Shown: positions 51,101-60,059 of the stretch, one piece after another
How positions within the stretch are numbered: the stretch's first letter is position 1
How the letters are laid out: each line of letters opens with the position of its first letter
Assembly (NCBI GenBank): GCA_024699325.1
Contig: JAILPS010000038.1
Span: 1 to 64,000, forward strand
Length of the DNA: 64,000 bases
Origin: Lachnospiraceae bacterium
Lineage (GTDB): Bacteria > Bacillota > Clostridia > Lachnospirales > Lachnospiraceae
Direction: 5' to 3'
The notes under the pieces: generated by a model
What the model was told of the DNA's origin: nothing
Database searches by the model: none
What the model saw: the letters and a program-made list of their open reading frames with translations, nothing else
Made by a program: the position numbers and the translations under genes

Positions 51101-51639
51101 TCCACTATGCTTCCCCTGATGGAGAATTCTCCGGGCGCGGTTACACTCTGCGCAAACTCGTAGCCCATCCTCACCAGGTCCGCGCGAAGGGGCGTGAGCT
51201 TGAGAACCTGGGCAGCACTAATGCTTATAACGTGCTTTTTCCAGGAATCAAGACCGGGCAGCACATTCATCAGACCGTCCATGGTCGTGATGATTGTCCC
51301 GCCTTCGCCCTCACATATAAGCTTCATGGCCCTTATTCTCTGGCCAAGAAGGAGTTTGCCCTGCATGTCGGCCTGATAGAATATCATATCCTTCGGGGGA
51401 TAGAAAACCGCCTCAGGCTCAAACTGCACATAGTCCTCATATATCTCTCTGGCAGCCAAATCGTTAGCCGCCACAATCAGTCTCCACTTGTGTGATTTGC
51501 CCACCTCGTACATGAAGTGAACCTTCTGGGATGGCACGCAGCCCGTGATCTGCACAGGGGTTTTGCCCCTCTCTAAATCCTCCACGAGCCTGTTCATGGC
51601 CCCCAGCTCACCAAGCGGACTTGCAAACAGATCTCTCAT
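48127..51639 (-). CDS. mfd: Transcription-repair coupling factor
   Basis: A 1170-residue SF2 translocase that removes RNA polymerase stalled at DNA damage and recruits UvrA. Domains in order: UvrB-like module (about 10-330), RNA-polymerase-binding CarD-like domain (DLKVGDYVVHENYGLGIYKG, about 485-560), helicase core with Walker A CGDVGFGKTEVA and DEEQ box LLIIDEEQRFGVKHKE, and the TRCF C-terminal domain. The start is ATG 51639, one base after the pth stop, with AGGTGAT upstream; the frame to 51669 lies inside pth. The pth-mfd pairing is common in Firmicutes. Confidence 0.95.
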   Translation of the reverse strand: MRDLFASPLGELGAMNRLVEDLERGKTPVQITGCVPSQKVHFMYEVGKSHKWRLIVAANDLAAREIYEDYVQFEPEAVFYPPKDMIFYQADMQGKLLLGQRIRAMKLICEGEGGTIITTMDGLMNVLPGLDSWKKHVISISAAQVLKLTPLRADLVRMGYEFAQSVTAPGEFSIRGSIVDIYPFTEDNPVRIDLWDEEVDSVKYFDVDSQRSISEVDSINIYPAREFVVSDAVKRMGIDRLRSEYEEAYARLKKQEMWEEATNLQKNVGSFIDELEGGVIPENILASMKYFGEEGQSLIDYMPEDTICFANEPAAMQEKATAVTIEFSESTKHRLTGGYILSGQAGLIYKSELIFGKLSKRKTVVLTGLDTRVSQIDIKNIYSVNASGVASYKENQAQLVKDLEKWHRAGYRVVLLYASRTKAKRMAEYLQVYDLDVFFNDEGNTEVLPGQTLITVGALRRGFEYTYLKFVVLTESDILGREQKKTRRKQYKGTRIGDLSDLKVGDYVVHENYGLGIYKGIERKRSEGVWRDYIRIEYGDDSSLFIPATQFEYIQKYSDKDKQNVKLNNLYGGEWKKTKTKVKAAVEKVAEELVLLYAERRQRHGYEYGEDTLWQREFEESFPYEETQDQLRVIEEVKSDMESTKIMDRLVCGDVGFGKTEVAIRAAFKAVQEGKQVVYLVPTTILAQQHYNTFTQRMKDYPIRVDLLSRFRTPAQVKNTLEDLKKGMVDIVIGTHRVLSKDVQFRDLGLLIIDEEQRFGVKHKEKIKELKTNVDVLTLTATPIPRTLHMSLIGVRDMSVIEQAPSDRLPIQTYVCEHTKELVREAISREVARGGQVYYVYNRVMDIARVTAELQEMMPDLSIAFAHGQMSERELESIMLDFVNGDIDVLVSTTIIETGLDIPNVNTIIIDDADRMGLSQLYQLRGRVGRSNRTAYAFILYRQNKVLKEDAEQRLEAIRQFTELGSGVKIALKDLEIRGAGNVMGHDQHGHMEAVGYDLYCKMLNEAVMRLTGRQKEMPKTEAFVDIDIDAFIPDTYISSESLLLDMYKRITTLENDEEYEDIVDELVDRFGDVPEPVMNLLDVALLRATATKAGALTVRADDHMGSVTFSPDASIDPDKLKALMDKYRGDLRISAGSKVVMTFTQRDKTKQTLGEMTKTFKQLIAAVMA

Positions 51640-51640
51640 A

Positions 51641-52213
51641 TCACCTGTCCTTCTTCTGGTTGTAGACATTCATGGCCGAGGCAAAATCCTCGCCAAGTAT
51701 CATGGTGACAGCCGCTGCGGCATCCACAACGCCCTCCCTGATAACCGGCCACTCCTCCCTCGGAAAATGTCCCAAAACATAGTCGGCCAAATCCATCTTC
51801 TCAGGCTTCTCGCCGACGCCGAACTTAATCCTCATAAACCTGTCACCGCAGTGGGCGATTATGCTCTTTAGGCCGTTGTGGCCGCCTGCGCTGCCCTTGG
51901 CTCTAAGGCGCAGCTGCCCCACAGGAAGACTTATGTCGTCGTGGATAATTATGATATCCTCTGCGGGGTCTAGCTTATAGAAGTCAACCAGCGCCCTCAC
52001 GCTCTCCCCGCTTAGGTTCATATATGTCTGGGGCTTGGCAAGTATCACCTTCTGACCACCTATAACGCCGCTTCCGATAAGCGCCTTATGCTTTTTAACA
52101 TTTACATCAATGTGGTTCTCCTCAGCTAATCTGTCGATCACGTCAAAGCCGATATTATGCCTCGTGCCAACATACTTATCCTCCGGATTACCAAGTCCTA
52201 TAACAATCTTCAT
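51641..52213 (-). CDS. pth: Peptidyl-tRNA hydrolase
   Basis: A 190-residue enzyme that frees tRNA from prematurely released peptidyl-tRNA. It has IGLGNPEDKY, the catalytic His in GTRHNIGFD, the Asn in PQTYMNLSGES, the Asp in IIHDDISLP and GSAGGHNGLKS, all intact. The start is ATG 52213 with AAGAGGTGG; the longer frame to 52264 has no ribosome site. The stop is one base before the mfd ATG. Confidence 0.96.
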   Translation of the reverse strand: MKIVIGLGNPEDKYVGTRHNIGFDVIDRLAEENHIDVNVKKHKALIGSGVIGGQKVILAKPQTYMNLSGESVRALVDFYKLDPAEDIIIIHDDISLPVGQLRLRAKGSAGGHNGLKSIIAHCGDRFMRIKFGVGEKPEKMDLADYVLGHFPREEWPVIREGVVDAAAAVTMILGEDFASAMNVYNQKKDR

Positions 52214-52284
52214 ACTCCACCTCTTAATGTGTCTGGAATCAAAATCAAACACCATTTTTTGCAAACAGGGTTATACATGCAAAA

Positions 52285-52324
52285 GACCGTGTCTTGAGTC
52301 TATTAGTTTACTCAAAACACGGTC
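52285..52324 (-). terminator. Terminator of glgC-glgD-spoVG
   Basis: A 15-bp stem GACCGTGT[T]TTGAGT with a 10-base loop. The single mismatch is a G-U pair in the minus-strand RNA. Followed by TTTTGC. Confidence 0.88.
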
Positions 52325-52341
52325 AAATTACAATAGTTATT

Positions 52342-52617
52342 TTAATTTTGTTCTTCTACGGCATCCGAAGCGTTCTCATAAGCGGCTAAAATCATATCCT
52401 GAAGCATGCGTCTGGTCTCGCTCTTGATTGGATGTGCAATGTCCTTATACTCTCCCTCAGTCGATTTACGGCTCGGCATTGCAATAAACATTCCCCTGTC
52501 GCCCTCGATAACCTTAATGTCGTGAATGACAAATTCGTCGTCAAGAGTGATGGAAACCACCGCCTTCATCTTGCCTTCCTTAGAAACCTTCCGGACGCGA
52601 ATGTCCGTAACGTTCAT
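52342..52617 (-). CDS. spoVG: SpoVG, RNA/DNA-binding regulator
   Basis: A 91-residue protein with the SpoVG sequence: [34 protein letters not shown] and [23 protein letters not shown]. SpoVG binds nucleic acid and affects sporulation, division and virulence genes; it also exists in non-sporulating bacteria, so it does not prove spore formation. AAAGGGG lies before the ATG. It follows glgD by 39 bases without a terminator and may share that transcript. Confidence 0.96.
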   Translation of the reverse strand: MNVTDIRVRKVSKEGKMKAVVSITLDDEFVIHDIKVIEGDRGMFIAMPSRKSTEGEYKDIAHPIKSETRRMLQDMILAAYENASDAVEEQN

Positions 52618-52656
52618 ATAATACCCCTTTAATACCTTATTACTTATAAAATCGAA

Positions 52657-53778
52657 TTACACTGTGTATCTTGCGCTCTTCTCCACAACGATCTTCACGT
52701 CGCCCGGATCGCCGATATAGCTTGTGTTAGCTCTAATCGTGTCGCGGCTCTCAACGATGCAGTTCTCGATGACAGTGTTGTCGCCGATGTAAACGTCATT
52801 AAGAATGATTGAGTTCTTAATCACACAGTTGGTTCCGATAAATGCGCTCTTAAATACAACAGAGTTCTCAACTGTACCATTGATGATAGAGCCGCTTGAG
52901 ATCATGCTGTTCTTAACATTGCTGCCTGGATTGTACTTAGCAGGTGGCAGATCGTCAACCTTAGAGTAGATTGACGGATACTCCTTGAAGAAGTAGTTTC
53001 TCACCTCGGGCTTGAGGAAATCCATATTTGTAGCAAAGTAAGCGTCAACGCTGGAAATACTGTTCCAATATCCTTCAAGAGGATAAGCATAAATATGCTT
53101 AAGATTCTTATATCTAATAAGAATATCATTAACGAAATCATATCTGTCCTCCTGTGCGCATCTCTCGATGAGCTCGATAAGCAGACGACGTCTGATGATG
53201 TAGATACCACATGAAACAGTGCTGTAGCTGCCAACCATAGGCTTCTCCTCGAAGTCCACGATGCGGCCCTCTGAATCTGTCTTGATAAGACCAAATCTTG
53301 TGAGATCTGTTCCCTCAGGCATATCCTTGCACACAACTGTGATATCAGCCTTCTTCTCAATGTGATACTCCAAAACCTTATTGTAATCAATCTTATAAAC
53401 AGCGTCGCCGCTGGCGATTACAACATATGGCTCGTGGCTGGTCTTGAGGAAATGTATGTTCTGCGCGATAGAATCCGCAGTTCCTCTGAACCAGTTGGAG
53501 TTGCTGGCTGTGATGGTTGGAGTGAACAGGAACATGCCGCCCTGCTTGCGTCCGAAGTTCCACCACTTGGATGAGCTTAGGTGCTCGTTAAGTGATCTCG
53601 AGTTGTACTGTGTCAGCACAGCAACCTTGTTGATGTTGGAGTTAGTCATGTTGCTAAGCGCAAAATCGATCGCTCTGTAGCTTCCGGCAATTGGCATTGC
53701 AGCGATCGCTCTCTTCTCTGACAGCTCCTTCATTCTCTTGTTGTTACCGCCGGCTAAGATTATTCCTATCGCTCTCAT
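52657..53778 (-). CDS. glgD: GlgD-type subunit of ADP-glucose pyrophosphorylase
   Basis: A 373-residue GlgC-like protein of the Firmicutes GlgD class. The loop is GIILAGGNNKRMKELSEKRA where GlgC has [17 protein letters not shown], and the beta-helix C-terminus is kept. In known GlgCD enzymes GlgD is a weak or non-catalytic partner that raises GlgC activity. The ATG overlaps the glgC stop (TAATG), fitting 1:1 subunit production. Confidence 0.94.
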   Translation of the reverse strand: MRAIGIILAGGNNKRMKELSEKRAIAAMPIAGSYRAIDFALSNMTNSNINKVAVLTQYNSRSLNEHLSSSKWWNFGRKQGGMFLFTPTITASNSNWFRGTADSIAQNIHFLKTSHEPYVVIASGDAVYKIDYNKVLEYHIEKKADITVVCKDMPEGTDLTRFGLIKTDSEGRIVDFEEKPMVGSYSTVSCGIYIIRRRLLIELIERCAQEDRYDFVNDILIRYKNLKHIYAYPLEGYWNSISSVDAYFATNMDFLKPEVRNYFFKEYPSIYSKVDDLPPAKYNPGSNVKNSMISSGSIINGTVENSVVFKSAFIGTNCVIKNSIILNDVYIGDNTVIENCIVESRDTIRANTSYIGDPGDVKIVVEKSARYTV

Positions 53779-55049
53779 TATTTACCACCTGCCTTTATGA
53801 TATATCCACCGCTGACAAGATTACCGTCAGGATAATCTGCGGCTTCGGTAACACCTGAAATAGCTACATTTAATCCCACGGTCACGCCGTCAGGAATAAC
53901 TGAGTTCTCTCCGATGGTTACAAGGTCGGCTGCGTAAACCTTCTTGTCGAACTGGCTCTCTGCGAACTCGCCAACGCCGAGCACTGCGCCCGCACCGATG
54001 GTGCAGTTTTCTGCAACGATGCCGTTGTTAATCTTAGCTCCGGACTTCACAACCGTATTCTGCATGATGATGGAGTCTCTCACAACTGCTCCCTCCTCCA
54101 CGGTTACGCCGCTTCCAATGACAGAGTTGTAAACCTCTCCGTAGATCTCGCTGCCCTCTCCGATGATGGCGTGCTCAATCTTGGCGTTCTCTCCGATGTA
54201 CTGAGGCTGAAGCGAGTCAGTCTTGGTGTAGATCTTCCAGAACTCCTCATACAGGTTGAATACAGGAATGATATCGATGAGTTCCATGTTTGCCTCCCAA
54301 TATGACTTGAGAGTTCCGACATCCTTCCAGTAGCCGTTGAATTCGTATGCGTAGATTGGCTGGTCCTTCTGGTGAATGTACGGAATAACATTCTTGCCGA
54401 AGTCGCAGTTTGGAATGTCCTCTGTGGCAAGCAGTGCCTCTCTTAAGACCTTCCATGTGAAAATATAGATACCCATGCTGGCCAGGTTGGAACGAGGGTT
54501 GGCCGGCTTCTCTTCAAACTCGGTGATACGTCCGTTATCGTCTGTAATTACAATGCCAAATCTGCTGGCTTCTTCGATTGGAACGGGCATAACCGCCATA
54601 GTGAGATCAGCGTTGTTTGACTTGTGATAGTCAAGCATGGTCTCATAATCCATCTTGTAAATGTGGTCACCTGACAGGATGAGCACATACTCAGGATTAA
54701 AGCTGTCAATGTAATCTATGTTCTGATAGATGGCATTGGCTGTTCCTGTATACCAGTCTGTTCCCTTGCTCTTCTCGTAAGGAGGAAGAATGGAAACGCC
54801 GCCGATGTTGCGGTCCAAATCCCACGGCACACCGATACCGATGTGTGTGTTGAGTCTTAGCGGCTGGTACTGAGTGAGGACACCTACGGTGTCGATTCCT
54901 GAATTGATACAGTTGCTAAGTGGAAAATCGATAATACGATATTTTCCTCCGAATGCTACCGCAGGCTTGGCAACCTTGGATGTGAGAACACCAAGTCTGG
55001 AACCCTGTCCACCTGCAAGAAGCATGGCAATCATTTCTTTCTTAATCAC
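53778..55049 (-). CDS. glgC: Glucose-1-phosphate adenylyltransferase, catalytic subunit
   Basis: A 423-residue enzyme that makes ADP-glucose for glycogen. It has the nucleotide loop [22 protein letters not shown], the [11 protein letters not shown] strand, FEEKPANP and a C-terminal left-handed beta-helix. The GTG start at 55049 has AGAGGTGAT ideally placed; ATG five codons later is less likely. The glycogen synthase gene (glgA) is not in the window. Confidence 0.95.
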   Translation of the reverse strand: MIKKEMIAMLLAGGQGSRLGVLTSKVAKPAVAFGGKYRIIDFPLSNCINSGIDTVGVLTQYQPLRLNTHIGIGVPWDLDRNIGGVSILPPYEKSKGTDWYTGTANAIYQNIDYIDSFNPEYVLILSGDHIYKMDYETMLDYHKSNNADLTMAVMPVPIEEASRFGIVITDDNGRITEFEEKPANPRSNLASMGIYIFTWKVLREALLATEDIPNCDFGKNVIPYIHQKDQPIYAYEFNGYWKDVGTLKSYWEANMELIDIIPVFNLYEEFWKIYTKTDSLQPQYIGENAKIEHAIIGEGSEIYGEVYNSVIGSGVTVEEGAVVRDSIIMQNTVVKSGAKINNGIVAENCTIGAGAVLGVGEFAESQFDKKVYAADLVTIGENSVIPDGVTVGLNVAISGVTEAADYPDGNLVSGGYIIKAGGK

Positions 55050-55081
55050 AATATCACCTCTCCGTGTATAAAGATGTATTC

Positions 55082-55109
55082 ATTATAGCACACTTGTCAG
55101 TATTTGCAA
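55082..55109 (-). promoter_or_regulatory. Promoter of glgC-glgD(-spoVG)
   Basis: Minus strand TTGCAA (55104-55109), 16-bp spacer, TATAAT (55082-55087), 32 bases before the GTG. Confidence 0.72.
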
Positions 55110-55205
55110 ATGTAATTTTAAATAATTGCACAAATTTTTCCAACAATTCGCCCCTCTAGTACACATTTTTCACAAAGGAGTGTCTAAAAAGTGTAATAAC
55201 TACTG

Positions 55206-55234
55206 TTGAAATAGGCCCGCAAAACTGATATAAT
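55206..55234 (+). promoter_or_regulatory. Promoter of the murC operon
   Basis: TTGAAA (55206-55211), 17-bp spacer, TATAAT (55229-55234), 40 bases before the murC ATG. Confidence 0.8.
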
Positions 55235-55274
55235 CGCTTTATCTGTCCTTTTTTAAGGGCAGCCGGAGGCAACC

Positions 55275-56666
55275 ATGTATCAGATAGATTATAACCATAA
55301 AATACATATTCATTTCATAGGAATCGGCGGTGTTTCCATGAGCGGTTTGGCGACCATTCTGGCGCGCAGAGGTTTTACTGTAAGCGGCTCAGACGGCAAG
55401 CTCGGTCCGGCCACGGACAAGCTTAGCGCCTGCGGCATTAGGGTTTATGAGGGCAATCTCGCCTCAAACCTTGACGATAAGCCGGACGTCGTTGTTTACA
55501 CAGCGGCCATCCACCCCGACAATCCTGAATTTGCAAGAGCCGTAGAGCTTGACATTCCTCTTCTCAAGAGAGGCGAGCTTCTAGGCCAGATCATGAAGAA
55601 TTACACCACATCCATAGGTGTCTCAGGAACGCACGGCAAAACCACAACCACATCGTTTCTGTCACACATTTTGCTGGATGCGAAGCTCTCCCCCACCATA
55701 TCCGTGGGCGGTAATCTTCCCATCATCGGAGGCAACATACATATAGAGGACGGGGACACATTTTTGACGGAGGCCTGCGAATATACCAACAGCTTCCTCT
55801 CCTTCTTCCCCACCATGGAGCTTATTCTAAATGTTGAGGCCGACCATCTGGACTTTTTTAAGGATATAGACGACATAAGGCACTCCTTCAGGGAGTATGC
55901 CCGCCTTCTTCCTGACGACGGACAGTTAATCATCAACAGTTCCATTAAGGACTGCGACTATTTTACACAGGGTCTTAAGTGTGAGGTCATCACCTTCGGC
56001 CCGAAGGGATATGTAAGCGACTACACATACGCTGACGAGAAGATTACAGCGCTTAGCTGTTACTCCTTCAGGGTTGTGGCGCCAGGTAAGCCCTCAGACG
56101 GCGAGCTGGTTTCCCTCAGGGTTCCGGGCACCCACAATATTTTAAATGCTCTCGCCGCCATCGCAGCTGCTGACAGCCTAGGTATCGACCCTGCCGTCAC
56201 ACTGTCTGCCATCGGCGAATTCACAGGAACCGACAGGCGCTTCCAGAAGAAGGGCGTGCTGCACGGCGTCACCATAATCGACGACTATGCCCACCACCCG
56301 CAGGAGATAAGCGCCACATTGGCAGCGGCGAAGGATTATCCGCACAAGAAGTTACACATTATATTCCAGCCCCACACCTACACCAGAACGAAGCTATTGT
56401 TTGACGATTTCGCGAAGGCGCTTCAGGATGCCGACGAGGTGATTGTGGCTAGGATTTACCCTGCCAGGGAGACCGACACATTGGGCATGAGCGCTGCTCT
56501 TCTCAGCGAGGCGGTTTCAAGACTTGGCACGCCAAGCGTGGCATTTGAGGATTTTGAAGATATCGAGGACTATGTCCTCACACACTGCGAGGAGGGTGAT
56601 GTGGTAATCACCATGGGCGCAGGCGACGTATATAAAATAGGGGAAGAACTCTTAGGAAACAGGTAG
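55275..56666 (+). CDS. murC: UDP-N-acetylmuramate-L-alanine ligase
   Basis: A 463-residue ATP-dependent ligase that adds L-Ala to UDP-MurNAc in peptidoglycan synthesis. It has HFIGIGGVSMSGLA at the N-terminus, the ATP loop GVSGTHGKTTTTSF, the central EADHLDFF stretch (N-x-[ED]-x-DHLD type) and IDDYAHHPQEI in the C-terminal domain. GGAGG lies before the ATG. It heads a run of four plus-strand genes. Confidence 0.96.
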   Translation: MYQIDYNHKIHIHFIGIGGVSMSGLATILARRGFTVSGSDGKLGPATDKLSACGIRVYEGNLASNLDDKPDVVVYTAAIHPDNPEFARAVELDIPLLKRGELLGQIMKNYTTSIGVSGTHGKTTTTSFLSHILLDAKLSPTISVGGNLPIIGGNIHIEDGDTFLTEACEYTNSFLSFFPTMELILNVEADHLDFFKDIDDIRHSFREYARLLPDDGQLIINSSIKDCDYFTQGLKCEVITFGPKGYVSDYTYADEKITALSCYSFRVVAPGKPSDGELVSLRVPGTHNILNALAAIAAADSLGIDPAVTLSAIGEFTGTDRRFQKKGVLHGVTIIDDYAHHPQEISATLAAAKDYPHKKLHIIFQPHTYTRTKLLFDDFAKALQDADEVIVARIYPARETDTLGMSAALLSEAVSRLGTPSVAFEDFEDIEDYVLTHCEEGDVVITMGAGDVYKIGEELLGNR

Positions 56667-56669
56667 ACT

Positions 56670-57758
56670 ATGGCTATGGCAACTATTATCCGGGCTCAGA
56701 ACAGATGCGACGTGACCGTTCCCGGCGGTTTCATATACAAATACATGCCCTCCGCCAACGGAGACTTCGTTAAGACATACATTTACATACTGTCCTGCTA
56801 TGCGCAGGGCCGTCCTTTTGACGTGGTGGACGCCGCGGATATTTTAGAGACCTCTGAGCGCGACATCACCCGCGCCATCAAATACTGGCACGAGAAGGGC
56901 GTGATCTGCGCTGTGTATGATAAGAAGAATCTCACATCCATAACACTTCTCTCCCCATGGGAGGACGAGGAGGAGGTTTTAGAGGCGGAGGATTCTGAGG
57001 AGTCTGAGGTTTTAGTATCGGCTAAGAATGCGCCAGGAAGCGCGCCTGTGGAGGCCGCCAGCGCCCCTGATTACGGCGAGGGGGAGGCTATCACACTTTC
57101 CGCCAGGGAGATTAAGAAGATTGAGAGTGACCCTAAGTTTAACGATCTTCTGGACTTTGCCCAGACATTTTTCAAGAAGATGTTCTCAAGCTCCGACTAC
57201 GAGAAGTTTTTATACTTCTACGAGCGCATGCACAGAAATGCTGAATCCTGCGAGGCGATAATAACCTACTGCGGACGCCTTAAGAAGACCTCCAACATGA
57301 AGTCCATCGACAAGAAGTCCATAGAGTGCATCGAAAACGACTGCATAACACCTAAGCAGGTGGACGAATTCCTCCTGCATCAGGACCGCTGTGAGGTCGT
57401 AAGGAAGGCCATCGGCATCAAGACGAGCTTCATTCCCGCCGACTACGAGAACCTCGTGGATATATGGTTCACACAGTACGGCTTTAGCGAGGAGGTTGTA
57501 AGGGACGCCTGCAAGAGAGGCTTCGGCAAGGAGAGACCCTTCGAATACGTGGACAAGATTCTGTCCAAATGGAGCGACGCAGGCATCAAAACCCTAGAGG
57601 ACGTGAAGGAAGCCGACAAGAAGTTTTCAGAGGATCTCAACGCCCAGTCGAAGGCTGTTGAGAAGAAATACGCTGACAGAAACAAGTCAAACCGCTTCAA
57701 CCAGTTTGATCAGAGAGACATAGATTTTAACGCTGACGCGGAGGCGCTGTTTAAGTAA
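56670..57758 (+). CDS. DnaD-like replication initiation protein
   Basis: A 362-residue protein: winged-helix-like N-terminus (about 10-90; VDAADILETSERDITRAIKYWHEKG), an acidic linker (about 100-150), then two DnaB_2-type helical domains (about 160-310; the second ends near YVDKILSKWSDAGI, the YxxxIxxxW DnaD signature). DnaD helps load the replicative helicase together with a DnaC/DnaI-type ATPase, which is the next gene. It starts 3 bases after the murC stop. Confidence 0.85.
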   Translation: MAMATIIRAQNRCDVTVPGGFIYKYMPSANGDFVKTYIYILSCYAQGRPFDVVDAADILETSERDITRAIKYWHEKGVICAVYDKKNLTSITLLSPWEDEEEVLEAEDSEESEVLVSAKNAPGSAPVEAASAPDYGEGEAITLSAREIKKIESDPKFNDLLDFAQTFFKKMFSSSDYEKFLYFYERMHRNAESCEAIITYCGRLKKTSNMKSIDKKSIECIENDCITPKQVDEFLLHQDRCEVVRKAIGIKTSFIPADYENLVDIWFTQYGFSEEVVRDACKRGFGKERPFEYVDKILSKWSDAGIKTLEDVKEADKKFSEDLNAQSKAVEKKYADRNKSNRFNQFDQRDIDFNADAEALFK

Positions 57759-57770
57759 TGGAGGATTGCC

Positions 57771-58745
57771 ATGGCACTTACCAATTCACAGTATGATGCG
57801 ATCATGAGGGATTTCGACAGAAGGCGAAACGCCCATATTCTCGAAGCGACCCTTAGAAAAAGAGAGATTTTAAACACTCTCCCCAGAGTCAGGGAGATTG
57901 AGGACGAGATATCCCTAAGCTTTAAGGATGCAGCGCTTAAGCGCATCCACGGCGATAAGAACGCCTCTGCTGATTTTGAAGTTATAAGGAAGAAGCTAGA
58001 GGAGGAGAAGGCACAGATACTAAGACAAAACGGCTATGACATGGACTACAGCGCACCACATTTTGACTGCCCTCTGTGTAATGACACGGGCTATGTGGGG
58101 AGCGAGAAGTGCCGCTGTCTGAAGAGCGCCATCATCTCCTATCTCTATGAGCTTAGCAGAATTAAGGACAGACTCCTTGTTGAGAATTTTGACACCCTGA
58201 ACATGGATTACTATTCTAAGGAGCGCCAGGTCATCAAGGGCAGAACAGAATACGAAAACATGGAGCTCATAGTAAATGCTTCTAAGGATTTCGTTAAGAA
58301 ATTCCACACGGACCACAAAAACCTCTTCTTTACAGGTAATGTGGGCTGCGGCAAAACATTTCTCACAAACTGTATTGCCAAGGAGCTCATAGAGCAGGGA
58401 GTTCCCGTTGTGTATCTGCCAAGCTCAGAATTTTTTGCGGAGCTAAACAAGCGCCGATTGATGGACGGTGGCGTAAACTCTGACACCTCCTACATCGACG
58501 AATGTGAGCTTCTCATAATAGACGATCTGGGGACGGAGCTTACCAACGAGAGGATGAACTCGGATCTGTTCACGGTTTTAAACAGCCGCATCAACAATTC
58601 TCTGAGCACAATCATCTCCACCAACTTCTCTCTTCCGTCTATCAAGGAGCGATATTCAGAGCGCGTATATTCCAGACTATATGGAAGTTTCGAGTTCTAT
58701 CAGTTCTTCGGAGACGATATTAGAAAAAAGCGAAAAAACCATTGA
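57771..58745 (+). CDS. DnaC/DnaI-like helicase loader ATPase
   Basis: A 324-residue AAA+ protein with an N-terminal coiled region (about 1-90), a small zinc-binding motif (CPLCNDTGYVGSEKCRC, about 103-119), Walker A GNVGCGKTF, Walker B LLIIDDLGTE and sensor STNFS. This layout matches DnaI/DnaC-type loaders. GGAGG lies before the ATG, 12 bases after the DnaD-like gene, giving a two-gene helicase-loading module downstream of murC. Confidence 0.88.
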   Translation: MALTNSQYDAIMRDFDRRRNAHILEATLRKREILNTLPRVREIEDEISLSFKDAALKRIHGDKNASADFEVIRKKLEEEKAQILRQNGYDMDYSAPHFDCPLCNDTGYVGSEKCRCLKSAIISYLYELSRIKDRLLVENFDTLNMDYYSKERQVIKGRTEYENMELIVNASKDFVKKFHTDHKNLFFTGNVGCGKTFLTNCIAKELIEQGVPVVYLPSSEFFAELNKRRLMDGGVNSDTSYIDECELLIIDDLGTELTNERMNSDLFTVLNSRINNSLSTIISTNFSLPSIKERYSERVYSRLYGSFEFYQFFGDDIRKKRKNH

Positions 58746-58830
58746 TTTTTACAACCTAATAGGCTACTATATGCCGTGGCAGTTAGCAAGTGCGAACTGC
58801 ATAGCACAATACATGCATAAGGAGGATATC

Positions 58831-60021
58831 ATGAGTCATAACGATGACGTACTTAATACCATCCCTTACGGTCCACTGGGACTTATTCCGCTCAAGAGTT
58901 TTTCAGAGCAGGCAGAGGTTATAGACAACTACCTCGCACAGTGGAGAACACAGAGAAATGCAGAGTATCACGATTTATTAAGTTTTAACGGCTACCAGAA
59001 GGACACCTACATCGTGGACGCCGCTGTTCCGCGTTTCGGTTCAGGCGAAGCCAAGGGCGTTTTAAATGCATCAGTCAGAGGAGACGACATCTACATTCTT
59101 CTCGACGTTTGCAACTACAATCTGACCTATTCCCTCTGCGGCAAGGTCAACCACTACTCTCCTGACGATCACTACTCAGACTTAAAGAGAATGATCGCAG
59201 CCATCGGAGGTAAGGCTAAGCGCATCAGCGTAATCATGCCATTCCTCTATGAGAGCCGCCAGCACAAGCGCACAGGCAGAGAATCACTCGACTGCGCATC
59301 AGCTCTTCAGGAGCTTGTGAGCATGGGCGTTGAGAACATCATCACATTTGATGCTCACGACCCTCGTGTGCAGAATGCCATTCCGCTCAGCTCATTTGAG
59401 AATGTTCCATGCATCTATCAGTTCCTCAAGGCATTAGTCCGCGCGGTTCCTGATATCGTGTTTGACAAGGATCACATGATGATCATAAGCCCTGACGAGG
59501 GTGGCACAGGAAGAGCTATCTACTATGCTAACCACTTAGGCGTTGACATGGGAATGTTCTACAAGAGACGTGATTACACGAAGGTTGTGGACGGAAGAAA
59601 CCCGATCGTCGCTCACGAGTTCTTAGGCTCAAGCGTTGAAGGTCAGGACGTTCTGATTGTGGACGACATGATTTCTTCAGGCGATTCTATGCTTGACGTT
59701 GCAAGAGAGCTTAAGCGCCGCAAGGCAAGAAGAGTCTTCTGTCTGTCAACATTTGGCCTGTTTACCAACGGTATGGCCAAGTTTGACACAGCATACGAGC
59801 AGGGAGTTTTTGATTACATCCTAACCACCAACCTCGTATATCAGACACCTGAGGTTCTCTCCAAGCCATATTATGTGAACGTAGACATGACGAAGTACAT
59901 CGCCATGATCATCGACCACTTAAACCACAACGTGAGCCTCCACGAGATTCTTAACCCTACAACAAGAATCAACAGGCTGCTCACCAGACACGCAAACGAG
60001 CTTGCAGGTAAGACAGAATAA
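58831..60021 (+). CDS. prs: Ribose-phosphate pyrophosphokinase (PRPP synthetase), long form
   Basis: A 396-residue enzyme that makes PRPP from ribose-5-phosphate and ATP. It has ESRQHKRTGRESLDC, the FDAHDPRVQNAIP segment, SPDEGGTGRAIYYA and the PRPP loop VLIVDDMISSGDSM. It is about 80 residues longer than the standard enzyme, with an N-terminal extension and insertions seen in a Clostridia subgroup. The start is ATG 58831 with AAGGAGGAT; the frame to 58681 overlaps the dnaC-like gene and is rejected. Its product is the co-substrate of PncB near the other end of the window. Confidence 0.92.
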   Translation: MSHNDDVLNTIPYGPLGLIPLKSFSEQAEVIDNYLAQWRTQRNAEYHDLLSFNGYQKDTYIVDAAVPRFGSGEAKGVLNASVRGDDIYILLDVCNYNLTYSLCGKVNHYSPDDHYSDLKRMIAAIGGKAKRISVIMPFLYESRQHKRTGRESLDCASALQELVSMGVENIITFDAHDPRVQNAIPLSSFENVPCIYQFLKALVRAVPDIVFDKDHMMIISPDEGGTGRAIYYANHLGVDMGMFYKRRDYTKVVDGRNPIVAHEFLGSSVEGQDVLIVDDMISSGDSMLDVARELKRRKARRVFCLSTFGLFTNGMAKFDTAYEQGVFDYILTTNLVYQTPEVLSKPYYVNVDMTKYIAMIIDHLNHNVSLHEILNPTTRINRLLTRHANELAGKTE

Positions 60022-60028
60022 TACAACA

Positions 60029-60056
60029 ATCCCCGGTTTCCTGAGAAACCGGGGAT
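60029..60056. terminator. Bidirectional terminator between prs and the SbcC-like gene
   Basis: A perfect 12-bp stem ATCCCCGGTTTC / GAAACCGGGGAT with a CTGA loop, followed by ATTTT on the plus strand; its A-rich left flank gives a weaker T-tract on the minus strand. Confidence 0.9.
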
Positions 60057-60059
60057 ATT

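Noticed and set aside
52342-52617. Taking spoVG as proof of a spore-former
   Set aside because: SpoVG is common in non-sporulating bacteria and no other sporulation-specific gene is in the window.
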